A stretch of DNA of 38,971 nt, from assembly GCA_023431215.1 (NCBI GenBank), contig JAEYXR010000112.1:1-38971 (forward strand). The letters run 5' to 3'. Within the stretch, counting starts at the first letter, position 1; every line of letters starts with the position of its first letter. Source of the stretch: Bacillota bacterium. Lineage in GTDB: Bacteria; Bacillota; Clostridia; Oscillospirales; Ruminococcaceae. The notes beneath the pieces are model-generated. The model saw only the letters and a program-made list of their open reading frames with translations, did no database searches and was not told the DNA's origin. Shown here piece by piece: positions 31,831-38,971 of the stretch. Made by a program: the position numbers and the translations under genes.

Positions 31831-33978
31831 TTATTCAATTTCCTGAATAACAGGTAGAATCATTGGTTTACGCTTGGTTCTGGTATAAATATATTCCGAA
31901 AGCTCGTCACGAATTTTACCCTTGATGCTGCCCCAATCACGGAAACCTGTCATCTTGCAGCGGTTAAGAGAATCTGCAACAACAGTTCGAGCTCCCGCCA
32001 TCATTTCCTCAGATTCACGCACATAAACAAATCCGCGAGAAACAAGGTCGGGGCCTGCAAGAATTTCACCGGAGGCGGCATCAATAGAGACAACCGCCAC
32101 AATCAAGCCATCCTCAGAAAGCAGCTTGCGGTCACGAAGCACCACGCTGCCCACATCACCAACACCCAGTCCGTCCACCAGTACACGACCGGAGGGCACC
32201 ATACCGGTAATACGGAATTCCGAACCATCGGTTTCCACCACTTTACCAATGTCGCTTATCACAATATGTTTGGAGTCAATACCCATGGCTTTTGCCACCC
32301 CGGCGCATTTCATCAGGTGCTTGAACTCACCGTGCACCGGCATAAAGAATTTGGGACGGGTCAGATTTAAAATCATCTTAATCTCGTCCTGACAAGCATG
32401 GCCCGAAACGTGTACGTCGTACATCCGCTCATAAATAACATCTGCCCCCAGCTTCATCAGTTCATTTACCACCTTGCCCACCAGCTTTTCGTTACCGGGG
32501 ATAGGAGTAGCAGAAATAATGATGTAATCATTAGGGCCGATATGCACCTTACGGTGGTCGCCGGTAGACATACGGGTAAGGGCACTCATAGGCTCGCCCT
32601 GGCTTCCGGTAGTTATGAGCACCAGTTGTTCATCAGTGTAATTGCGCATCTGGTCAATATCTATGATGGTACCTTCCTTAACAGTAAGGTATCCAAGTTC
32701 ACTGGAGATGGCAACGGTATTCAGCATACTGCGGCCAAAAACAGCAACCTTGCGGTTATCCTTTTCGGCAGCATCTACAATCTGTTGAATACGCTGAATG
32801 TTGCTGGCAAAGGTGGCAATGACGATACGCCTGCCCCCTGCATTTTTAAACAGCTTGTCAAAGCTTTCTCCTACTATGCGCTCACTGGGCGTACTGCCTG
32901 GCTTTTCGGCATTGGTAGAATCGATGAGCAGCGCCAAAACGCCCTGACCACCCAGCTGAGCAAAGCGTCCCAAGTCGGTAGGTGTGCCGGAAATGGGAGT
33001 ATAGTCAATTTTAAAGTCACCGGTTTGAATTATCACACCGGCAGGAGTGGTGATGGCAAGTGAACAAGCATCGGGTATTGAGTGATTTACATGAATAAAT
33101 TCAATACTCATGCAGCCCAGTTTTACAGAATCGCCGGGCTTTACCACATTCATCTTAACACGTCCTACCAGTCCGTGCTCTTTAAATTTACATTCCAAAA
33201 GAGCCAGAGTCAGGCGGGTGCCGTATACAGGCATGTTAATTTGCTTAAGCAGGTACGGAATACCGCCAATGTGATCCTCATGTCCGTGGGTAATAACAAT
33301 GCCGCGAATTTTATCACGGTTTCTCTCCAGGTAGGTAAAATCTGGAATAACCAAATCTACACCCAGCAAATCGTTGTCGGGGAATGCCAAACCACAATCT
33401 ACAATAAAGATGTCGTCACCGCATTCGTAAACCGTAATGTTTTTACCGATTTCTCCCAAGCCGCCCAAAGAAATAATCTTCAAATTAGGTTTGCGGGCAT
33501 CCTTTTTACGCCCGTTGTGAGGCGTTTGCTTTTTGCCAGAGGGTACAGAGGGTACTGCCGTTGCAGTCTGTACAGCTTGCTGAGAAACCTGGGCTGCTGC
33601 CGGCTGCTTGGGTCGGGCAGGCCGTCCTTTGTGTGGTCTTTGCTGCTGAGGTGCCCCTGTGGGCTCCTGTCGAGGCTTTTCCTGTGCTTTGGGCTGTTGT
33701 GTCTGTTTCTTTGGCTGCCCTTTGTTTTGGCTTGGCTTTGCGGCCTTATTATCCTGAACAGGTGCCTTGTTTGCCTCACCTTGATTTTTTTTGTTGCTCT
33801 GGCGTGGCTTTCGGGGTCTGTTGCTGTTTTTAGCAGTATTTTCCCCCGCTTCAGCCCCGGTACGGTTCTTCAGCTTCTCGGTAAAGCCCTCTGGGATATG
33901 CAAATTAGTGCGCTCAAAAGAAGCCGCGTCAGTCTTTTGCATACCGCCGGCATTTTCATTATTCTTTTTTTCTGTCAC
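31831..33978 (-). CDS. rnjA: Ribonuclease J with long basic N-terminal extension
   Basis: 715-aa RNase J, the 5'-3' exo- and endonuclease of Firmicutes RNA processing. The catalytic core starts near residue 165 (NLKIISLGGLGEIG), with the zinc motif THGHEDHIGG (230-239), HVNHSIPDA, TGDFKIDYTP, then the beta-CASP domain (ATFASNIQRIQQ) and GHACQDE and PVHGEFKHL motifs. The usual protein is about 550 aa; here about 160 residues rich in Lys, Pro, Gln and Ala precede it and look disordered. I use GTG 33978 with GGAGG 7 nt upstream; the frame stays open to 34182, but that part is leader. The extension may bind RNA or partners (inference). Confidence 0.95.
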   Translation of the reverse strand: MTEKKNNENAGGMQKTDAASFERTNLHIPEGFTEKLKNRTGAEAGENTAKNSNRPRKPRQSNKKNQGEANKAPVQDNKAAKPSQNKGQPKKQTQQPKAQEKPRQEPTGAPQQQRPHKGRPARPKQPAAAQVSQQAVQTATAVPSVPSGKKQTPHNGRKKDARKPNLKIISLGGLGEIGKNITVYECGDDIFIVDCGLAFPDNDLLGVDLVIPDFTYLERNRDKIRGIVITHGHEDHIGGIPYLLKQINMPVYGTRLTLALLECKFKEHGLVGRVKMNVVKPGDSVKLGCMSIEFIHVNHSIPDACSLAITTPAGVIIQTGDFKIDYTPISGTPTDLGRFAQLGGQGVLALLIDSTNAEKPGSTPSERIVGESFDKLFKNAGGRRIVIATFASNIQRIQQIVDAAEKDNRKVAVFGRSMLNTVAISSELGYLTVKEGTIIDIDQMRNYTDEQLVLITTGSQGEPMSALTRMSTGDHRKVHIGPNDYIIISATPIPGNEKLVGKVVNELMKLGADVIYERMYDVHVSGHACQDEIKMILNLTRPKFFMPVHGEFKHLMKCAGVAKAMGIDSKHIVISDIGKVVETDGSEFRITGMVPSGRVLVDGLGVGDVGSVVLRDRKLLSEDGLIVAVVSIDAASGEILAGPDLVSRGFVYVRESEEMMAGARTVVADSLNRCKMTGFRDWGSIKGKIRDELSEYIYTRTKRKPMILPVIQEIE

Positions 33979-34029
33979 AAAGTTTCCTCCATATTCTTCA
34001 ATTAAAATTATTTTTTGAATGTAGCATGA

Positions 34030-34062
34030 AGCCTGCCTTTTTCCGTTCAGGCAGACTTTTGT
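34030..34062 (-). promoter_or_regulatory. Stem-loop in the rnjA leader
   Basis: In the minus-strand leader, AAGTCTGCCT pairs with AGGCAGGCTT (one G-U) around a roughly 10-nt loop, 50-80 nt upstream of the GTG. On the opposite strand the same stem is followed by TTTTGTT, so it could also stop antisense transcription. Confidence 0.4.
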
Positions 34063-34263
34063 TCTGTTGCACAGTGTGCGCTTCGCAACTGTCACACCTA
34101 GACCGAGCTGACAAAGTGCATTTACTGACATATATGATTGCAGATGGCACAAGCCAAGCATAGAATTTGAGTGGAACTCCAAGCTTTTTGTATGCGCCTA
34201 TATTCATATAAGTGGTCAAGATTCCATCATCTGCCACCCAACATTTAAGACAAATTCCGACAA

Positions 34264-36060
34264 TCAATGCAACTTGCACAAATTGTCTTGAATGGTTTTA
34301 TTATACTTGCTCATGAGTGTGGTTGTCAAGCTACCCTTTTTTAACTCAGACAAAAAAGTTACACCAGCCAATAGCGCATCTCTAGTCCACAGAGTGTCCA
34401 TGGCCAGGCTTCTTGCTGCTGTGTCACGGCTGCGCCCCGTTGCTGCGTGGTAGCGCAAAATTTTGCCTGTGGCAGTATCCAGCAATCCTTCTGCCGCAGT
34501 TGCTGCACAATCGGGCAGTGCCACATCTTTTCCCAACTCCAAATAGACAGCACACAATACGGTTAAAATGTCGTCCCAGGTAAATATTCTGCCATCCTCA
34601 CACTGCAGTTCTCCGCGTTTACCCAGCTCATCTAAAACAAGCTTATCCCCACCTGGACGACACCCCAGCTGCTGCAGAAGTGAGTTACCCAAATGCTGAA
34701 TCCGCAAATTGGGACAAATGATACGGCAGCGAATTCCCCATAATGTGCTGGGTGCGGCAGAATGAATGAAACTTGCGTAGTCAGATTCTATCTCCCCTAT
34801 TGTGCGAAGCTGTCCCATTCCTATGGGAGCAGGGTCAAGTGCTTCCAACCGCAACAACTGGTTTAATTCGCCCATGATTTTGGCCGTAAAGGGCAATCCT
34901 CCGGGGGCACAACAAATAATTCCCTGTTGTGAAATATAAACACCTGCTTCCGCAGCCCTGGGGCTAAAACCATAAATAAAAGCACCCCAGGTGCATACCC
35001 CAAAATTCTTCACCTGTGCACCCGCTGCTGTCAAAGCGCCCAAAGCTACCATCCCCAAAGATTGGTCCAGCTCTGAAGATGCCGTGGCTACCACAATATT
35101 TTTACCTCTGTATAAGGTACCCAAGGCGCATGACATTTTTGTCAAAGCTGTGGGGTGGGGCAAGTCGCTCTTTATGTCCTGAGGGCATAGTATGGCACAA
35201 GAGGTATCAGTGTATTGAGGCACTGTTGTGCCCGTTGTCACCGTAACATCCTTGAGGCAACTGTTAGCACCTATTAAAACATGGTCCTCCAAAACGCATC
35301 CGCTCTTTAATTCTACGCCGCGCCCCACCGTTACATGCCTGCCGACATAAATTGGCGAAGTAATGCGGCAATCGGCAGGCAGGCGGCTTAATATGATATT
35401 GCCTTCACCATCACGAGGCTGAGCCCCCCATTGCCCACTTGCCCGCAACAGGTAGCTTTGACAATTTAGTAATTCTTCTTCATTGGTTAGCGGCAGGCCT
35501 ATCCCTGACATTTTAACAGTGCAAATGCGCAAGCCTTCTCGTCCCATCCAGTCCCAAAGCGCACTGCACAGCTCCCCCTGAGGGGGAAGCTTTTCAATGG
35601 CTCGGGGGGATAGTATGACTGAGAAAAGTAGCTGTTCATTGTTATATTCTTTTGGTCCTTTTTCGGTGGCCATAACCAAGGTAACATCCGCTTTTTGAAT
35701 TCTATGTGTCCGCAGTGCATCACGCAGCGGAAATTCCGTCAATACAGCACCGTCCAGCACAATCAGATTATCCTTGGACCGTGCAACTTTTTTTATGGCG
35801 GCCAGGGCTGAATTTTCACCGGTACGTGCAACCTGTACCGTTGCTGTGCCAAATGTTTCTCCGCCAAAGCTTGCCTCTGCCTCGGTGCAGGGGCCTTCGG
35901 TAATCAGCAAAGCTCTACGCACACCGTTTCTGCCAAAAAGCTCCAGACCATATTGTGCAGCAGGCTTTCCGCAGATTTTAACCATGGCTGTCGGTTGATT
36001 GTTTGTCAGTCTCTCCAGTCCCTTTTCCTTTTTTAATGCCAATAAGATCCCGCAAATCAT
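34264..36060 (-). CDS. Degenerate NDP-sugar pyrophosphorylase/phosphohexomutase fusion
   Basis: 598 aa with three parts: a nucleotidyltransferase-like domain (1-205), a left-handed beta-helix stretch (about 225-275, with hexapeptide-like SPIYVGRHVTVGRGVELKSG) and a phosphohexomutase-like region (from about 310). The layout matches mannose-1-phosphate guanylyltransferase/phosphomannomutase fusions. Key residues are missing: the nucleotide loop GGxGTRL reads ALKKEKGLERL (8-18), the KPM lysine is lost (QPTAMV), and the phosphoserine site TASHNP reads YISQQG (375-380). It is therefore probably a pseudoenzyme with a regulatory or structural role. AAAGGAGG precedes the ATG. It lies upstream of rnjA on the same strand, with about 285 bp before the rnjA start. 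Confidence 0.75.
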   Translation of the reverse strand: MICGILLALKKEKGLERLTNNQPTAMVKICGKPAAQYGLELFGRNGVRRALLITEGPCTEAEASFGGETFGTATVQVARTGENSALAAIKKVARSKDNLIVLDGAVLTEFPLRDALRTHRIQKADVTLVMATEKGPKEYNNEQLLFSVILSPRAIEKLPPQGELCSALWDWMGREGLRICTVKMSGIGLPLTNEEELLNCQSYLLRASGQWGAQPRDGEGNIILSRLPADCRITSPIYVGRHVTVGRGVELKSGCVLEDHVLIGANSCLKDVTVTTGTTVPQYTDTSCAILCPQDIKSDLPHPTALTKMSCALGTLYRGKNIVVATASSELDQSLGMVALGALTAAGAQVKNFGVCTWGAFIYGFSPRAAEAGVYISQQGIICCAPGGLPFTAKIMGELNQLLRLEALDPAPIGMGQLRTIGEIESDYASFIHSAAPSTLWGIRCRIICPNLRIQHLGNSLLQQLGCRPGGDKLVLDELGKRGELQCEDGRIFTWDDILTVLCAVYLELGKDVALPDCAATAAEGLLDTATGKILRYHAATGRSRDTAARSLAMDTLWTRDALLAGVTFLSELKKGSLTTTLMSKYNKTIQDNLCKLH

Positions 36061-36473
36061 GTGCTGGGTTCCTCCTTTAATTTTCTTTGTAGTTGTTTAT
36101 TAAAAGTAGTGATTTCCTCTGATGGCCTATTGCATCCGCCTGTTTTTATTTCTTTATACAAACAAGAGGCATCACAATAACCTGCTCATTTTTTTAACAG
36201 TATGTACTTGCCGCCGGACAATGATTTTATTGTCATAAGAACGCATTTTGTGCAGAGCTTCGGCTTTTAAAGGACAAATTTACTTGTCTGCTATGGCTAG
36301 TATTGACAAATTTTTCTGTTTTCATCAATATGCAGGCAGGTTTTTTTATACTTTTGTAGTAACCGCGACTTGTAAAACCTACAAAATCAGTCTATAATAT
36401 TGACGGTTGAAACGTACAAAACTATTTTATTTTAATAATAGGTATACCGGATAAGAACGGAGCAATAACAATC
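36061..36473. other. Divergent spacer before rnhA
   Basis: 413 bp without a gene. It holds the leader of the pseudoenzyme gene (minus), a plus-strand promoter (36370-36398) and an inverted repeat around its -35 box. A second possible promoter, TTGACG (36400-36405), 17 nt, TATTTT, lies directly downstream. The rest is AT-rich and shows nothing I can name. Confidence 0.5.
36352..36398 (+). promoter_or_regulatory. rnhA promoter with flanking inverted repeat
   Basis: TTGTAA (36370-36375), 17 nt, TATAAT (36393-36398). The 8-bp arms TTTTGTAG (36352-36359) and CTACAAAA (36379-36386) bracket the -35 box and could be an operator. Confidence 0.6.
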
Positions 36474-36926
36474 ATGAATCATAAAAAACACGTGGCCCTG
36501 TTTACAGACGGGGCATGCTCTGGTAATCCGGGGCCCGGCGGATGGGGCGCAGTGCTTCGCTTTGGCTTGACGGAAAAAGAACTGAGCGGCGGAGAGGCTG
36601 AAACCACCAATAATCGCATGGAATTAACTGCAGCTATAAAAGGCTTGTCCGCACTGAAGGAACCTTGCCATGTAACTCTTACCAGCGATTCTAAGTACCT
36701 GGTAGATGCCGTAACAAAAGGCTGGGTATATGGCTGGAAGAAAAAAGGCTGGAAGCGAAGCGGCAATGCACCTGTTTTAAATGTAGATTTGTGGGAGGAG
36801 CTGCTAAAGCTGCTTGCTGTTCACGAAGTGGAATTTGTTTGGGTAAAGGGTCATGCCGGCCACCCGGAAAATGAGCGCTGTGACCGCCTTGCGGTGGCTG
36901 AAATACAACAATTTTCTAAAAAATGA
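36474..36926 (+). CDS. rnhA: Ribonuclease HI
   Basis: 150-aa endonuclease that cuts the RNA strand of RNA-DNA hybrids. The four catalytic acids are in place: Asp12 (TDGACSGNPGPGGWG), Glu50 (NNRMEL), Asp72 (SDSKYLVDA) and Asp137, with the KGHAGHPENERCD loop carrying the catalytic His. The basic protrusion (GWKKKGWKRSG) is also present, as in E. coli RNase HI. ATG 36474 has CGGAG upstream. It precedes the cysteine desulfurase gene by 118 bp, which has its own promoter. Confidence 0.97.
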   Translation: MNHKKHVALFTDGACSGNPGPGGWGAVLRFGLTEKELSGGEAETTNNRMELTAAIKGLSALKEPCHVTLTSDSKYLVDAVTKGWVYGWKKKGWKRSGNAPVLNVDLWEELLKLLAVHEVEFVWVKGHAGHPENERCDRLAVAEIQQFSKK

Positions 36927-36935
36927 ATTTTCCTA

Positions 36936-36964
36936 TTGCAATATATACTAAATTGGTATATTAT
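36936..36964 (+). promoter_or_regulatory. Promoter of the cysteine desulfurase gene
   Basis: TTGCAA (36936-36941), 17 nt, TATTAT (36959-36964), starting 10 bp after the rnhA stop. No Rrf2/IscR-type regulator gene is in the window. Confidence 0.45.
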
Positions 36965-37044
36965 TAAGACAAGCAAATAACATCTAGCGGTTTTGCAAAT
37001 GCAGCTCCGCTGCTATAAACGCTATAGATAAAGAAGGTATTGCC

Positions 37045-38220
37045 ATGAACAATAAGATTGTCTATGTGGATAACGCTGCCACAACACCCCTAAGCCCGTC
37101 TGTGTTTGAGGCTATGACGCCCTACTTCGTTACTGAGTACGGCAACCCTTCCTCCATTTACTCCGTTGGCCGCCAGGCTCGCGCTGCAGTGGAAAAGGCT
37201 CGCCGCCAGGTCGCCGATGCCATAGGCGCACAACCAAATGAAATTTATTTTACCTCTGGTGGTTCTGAGGCTGATAACTGGGCTATTAAAGGAACTGCTC
37301 ATCGGTTGCTGCCAAAAGGTAAAAAGCATATCATTACTACCAATTTTGAGCATCACGCCGTCCTGCACACCACCGAGGCCCTAAAAAAGGAAGGGTTTGA
37401 TATAACCTATCTTCCTGTTAACAGCGACGGTTTAATTTCTCCCAAGCAGGTTGCAGACGCTATTCGCGAAGATACAGCTTTGGTAAGCATTATGTTTGCC
37501 AACAACGAAATTGGAACTATTCAGCCTGTTGCGGCAATTGGCGAAGTTTGCCGTCAAAAGGGTGTTTTATTCCACACCGATGCTGTGCAGGCTGTTGGGC
37601 ATATTGCCATTGATGTTAACGCAATGAACATTGACATGCTTTCGCTTTCTGCTCATAAATTCCACGGTCCCAAGGGTATAGGTGCTTTATATGTCCGCAA
37701 AGGTCCTCAGCCCAACATCCTGATTGATGGCGGCGCACAGGAAAAAGGCCGCCGTGCCGGTACAGAAAATGTTGCCGGAATTGTGGGCCTTGGCCAGGCC
37801 ATTACAGAAGCCTGTGCGGATATTCCTGCCCACACCAAAAAAGTGCAGGCAATGCGTGATAAGTTGATTGACGGATTAAGTGTGCTGCCTCGTGTACGCC
37901 TGAACGGCAGCCGTACCCACCGCCTTCCCGGCAACTGCAACCTCTCTTTTGAAGGAATTGAAGGAGAATCCTTGCTGCTGATGCTGGACGCCAGCGGAAT
38001 TTGCGCTTCCTCCGGCTCTGCCTGCACTTCCGGCTCTTTGGACCCAAGCCATGTGCTTCTGGCTATTGGTTTGCCTCATGAAATTGCTCATGGCTCTCTG
38101 CGCCTTTCTATTGGAGATACCAACACCATGGAAGAAGTAGAGTATATTCTTAATACTGTCCCTCCCATTGTGGAGCGACTTCGTTCTATGTCCCCTGTTT
38201 GGGAAAAGCTTGTGAAATAA
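37045..38220 (+). CDS. nifS: Cysteine desulfurase (NifS/IscS type)
   Basis: 391-aa PLP enzyme that takes sulfur from cysteine for Fe-S cluster assembly. It opens with VYVDNAATTPLSPSV, has the cofactor Lys205 in LSAHKFHGPKG, the HHAV motif near 103-106, and the sulfur-carrying Cys327 in a SSGSACTSG loop. The short loop before the Cys is the NifS/IscS class I form. It is 82 bp ahead of iscU, so the two make a minimal ISC-type operon; no iscA, hscA or ferredoxin gene follows, as is usual in Clostridia. Confidence 0.96.
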   Translation: MNNKIVYVDNAATTPLSPSVFEAMTPYFVTEYGNPSSIYSVGRQARAAVEKARRQVADAIGAQPNEIYFTSGGSEADNWAIKGTAHRLLPKGKKHIITTNFEHHAVLHTTEALKKEGFDITYLPVNSDGLISPKQVADAIREDTALVSIMFANNEIGTIQPVAAIGEVCRQKGVLFHTDAVQAVGHIAIDVNAMNIDMLSLSAHKFHGPKGIGALYVRKGPQPNILIDGGAQEKGRRAGTENVAGIVGLGQAITEACADIPAHTKKVQAMRDKLIDGLSVLPRVRLNGSRTHRLPGNCNLSFEGIEGESLLLMLDASGICASSGSACTSGSLDPSHVLLAIGLPHEIAHGSLRLSIGDTNTMEEVEYILNTVPPIVERLRSMSPVWEKLVK

Positions 38221-38302
38221 CAAAACATCAAGGGTATCTACCCTATACCAACCCCCTGCCTTTGGCAGCGCCTGGCCGGGCTTTTGAAAGGAAGTCGAAA
38301 TT

Positions 38303-38725
38303 ATGTATAGTGAAAAAGTTTTAGACCACTTTACAAACCCTCGTAATGTGGGTGAGATTGAAAATGCCGATGCCATTGGCGAAGTCGGCAATGCCAAATG
38401 TGGCGATATTATGAAAATGTATTTTAAAATTGACGGTGATGTCATTACCGATGTTAAGTTTAAAACCTTTGGCTGTGGTGCTGCCATTGCTACCAGCTCA
38501 ATGGCTACCGAGCTTATCAAGGGCAAAACCATAGAAGACGCCCTTAAGCTTTCTAACAAAGCCGTAGTAGAGGCTCTGGACGGACTGCCTCCTGTAAAGG
38601 TACACTGTTCTGTCCTTGCAGAGCAGGCGGTTAAGGCTACTTTGTCTGACTACTACACCCGGCAGGGTATTGACCCCGTGCCTATTGTGGGCGAGCTAAA
38701 AGAGCTGGATCATGAACACGAATAA
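38303..38725 (+). CDS. iscU: Fe-S cluster assembly scaffold IscU/NifU N-terminal type
   Basis: 140-aa scaffold that receives sulfur from the desulfurase and builds the cluster. The three Cys ligands are Cys33 (NAKCGD, with Asp35), Cys58 (TFGCGAAIATSS) and Cys102 (KVHCSVLAE). The opening YSEKVLDHFTNPRNVGEIE is the family signature. There is no LPPVK chaperone site in its E. coli form, but GLPPVKVHC carries the equivalent LPPVK. AGGAAG precedes the ATG. A strong terminator follows. Confidence 0.96.
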   Translation: MYSEKVLDHFTNPRNVGEIENADAIGEVGNAKCGDIMKMYFKIDGDVITDVKFKTFGCGAAIATSSMATELIKGKTIEDALKLSNKAVVEALDGLPPVKVHCSVLAEQAVKATLSDYYTRQGIDPVPIVGELKELDHEHE

Positions 38726-38768
38726 AATACAGTGATGCCAAAAGCTCTGTATTTTTTGCATCAGAGAT

Positions 38769-38803
38769 AAAAGGGGGCACAGGTTTTTCCTGTGCCCCCT
38801 TTT
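38769..38803 (+). terminator. nifS-iscU terminator
   Basis: AAAAGGGGGCACAGG pairs perfectly with CCTGTGCCCCCTTTT over a 5-nt loop, 43 bp after the iscU stop. Confidence 0.92.
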
Positions 38804-38826
38804 GAATGAACTGTAACTGTATCACC

Positions 38827-38855
38827 TTGCTTTTATATTTTTTGTATGTTATAAT
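38827..38855 (+). promoter_or_regulatory. Promoter downstream of iscU
   Basis: TTGCTT (38827-38832), exactly 17 nt, then a perfect TATAAT (38850-38855). The expected transcription start is near 38862. Confidence 0.65.
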
Positions 38856-38861
38856 AATATA

Positions 38862-38946
38862 AATTAAATAGAAAAGAACCGTCTTTTTAAGAAGGGCTTT
38901 TGGTTTTGCACTGTATGGTGTTGTATAAAAAGCCATTCTTTTTTTT
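38862..38946 (+). ncRNA. Candidate small RNA or attenuated leader
   Basis: About 85 nt between the promoter and a strong intrinsic terminator. AAGAAGGGCTTTT (38889-38901) pairs with AAAAGCCATTCTT (38928-38940), 12 pairs with one G-A mismatch, and is followed by TTTTTT (38941-38946). No reading frame with a ribosome binding site lies inside. The window ends too soon to tell a free small RNA from the leader of a downstream gene. Confidence 0.45.
38889..38946 (+). terminator. Intrinsic terminator or attenuator near the window end
   Basis: A 12-bp stem with one mismatch and a 26-nt loop, then six T. It would end transcripts from the 38827-38855 promoter. Confidence 0.65.
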
Positions 38947-38971
38947 CTATGCAAAGCAAGTAAAAAATGGC

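Noticed and set aside
33082..34005. Long plus-strand open frame opposite rnjA (307 codons)
   Set aside because: It mirrors the RNase J coding frame, has no ribosome binding site and its product is low-complexity at the end opposite the Lys/Pro/Gln-rich extension. It is a shadow of the real gene.
38915..38971. An ATG-started frame running off the end of the window
   Set aside because: It has no ribosome binding site and runs through the terminator stem and its T tract, giving a run of Phe codons.
1..38971. tRNA, rRNA, CRISPR, insertion sequence, integrase or attachment site
   Set aside because: I looked for T-loop-like GGTTCGAATC patterns, regularly spaced repeats, transposase or integrase motifs and terminal repeats and found none. 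A covariance-model search would be needed to exclude tRNAs fully.

Overview
The window looks like chromosomal DNA from an anaerobic Firmicute of class Clostridia, probably a Ruminococcaceae/Oscillospiraceae relative. The evidence is AGGAGG-type ribosome binding sites, GTG and TTG starts, rho-independent terminators, the Firmicutes gdpP-rplI-dnaB block, tilS-hpt-ftsH, RNase J, a NifS/IscU pair and a Spo0A-type DNA-binding protein. I found no rRNA or tRNA genes, CRISPR array, insertion sequence or prophage.

Region 1 (1-3.3 kb): a BMP-family substrate-binding lipoprotein (minus strand) faces a LacI-type regulator (plus strand) across an AT-rich spacer holding a LacI-like operator. A decayed surface-protein gene follows.

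Region 2 (3.4-14.1 kb) is an accessory catabolic island. A GntR/UTRA regulator precedes an AtuA-like protein, a DUF4387 protein, a sodium:solute symporter, a TRAP-type large permease and a 107-aa membrane protein. Then come a CdaR-type regulator and a KdgT-type permease (both minus), facing a LarA-family nickel-pincer racemase/epimerase that overlaps a RidA protein. The contents suggest uptake and stereochemical conversion of hydroxy- or sugar acids; the substrate is unknown. Both regulators have candidate operator arrays (CTTGTTAT/ATAACAAG for GntR, TTTTGG for CdaR).

Region 3 (14.1-22.5 kb) is a mixed, partly regulatory stretch: a 53-aa protein, a PP2C phosphatase, a GNAT acetyltransferase, three tandem cysteine-rich single-helix miniproteins, a ClpC-like ATPase whose first Walker B glutamate is alanine, an Smr protein, a DUF3810 membrane metalloprotease-like protein, a free-standing Spo0A C-terminal domain, an O6-alkylguanine-DNA methyltransferase and a small membrane protein.

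Region 4 (22.6-36.1 kb, all minus) is the housekeeping core. In transcription order it holds a degenerate NDP-sugar pyrophosphorylase/phosphohexomutase fusion, RNase J with a long basic N-terminal extension, gdpP, rplI, dnaB, a DUF3221-like protein, tilS, hpt and ftsH.

Region 5 (36.4-38.97 kb, plus) has RNase HI, a cysteine desulfurase and the IscU scaffold. After the iscU terminator there is a good promoter and a second strong terminator about 85 nt later, which may be a small RNA or an attenuated leader for a gene beyond the window.
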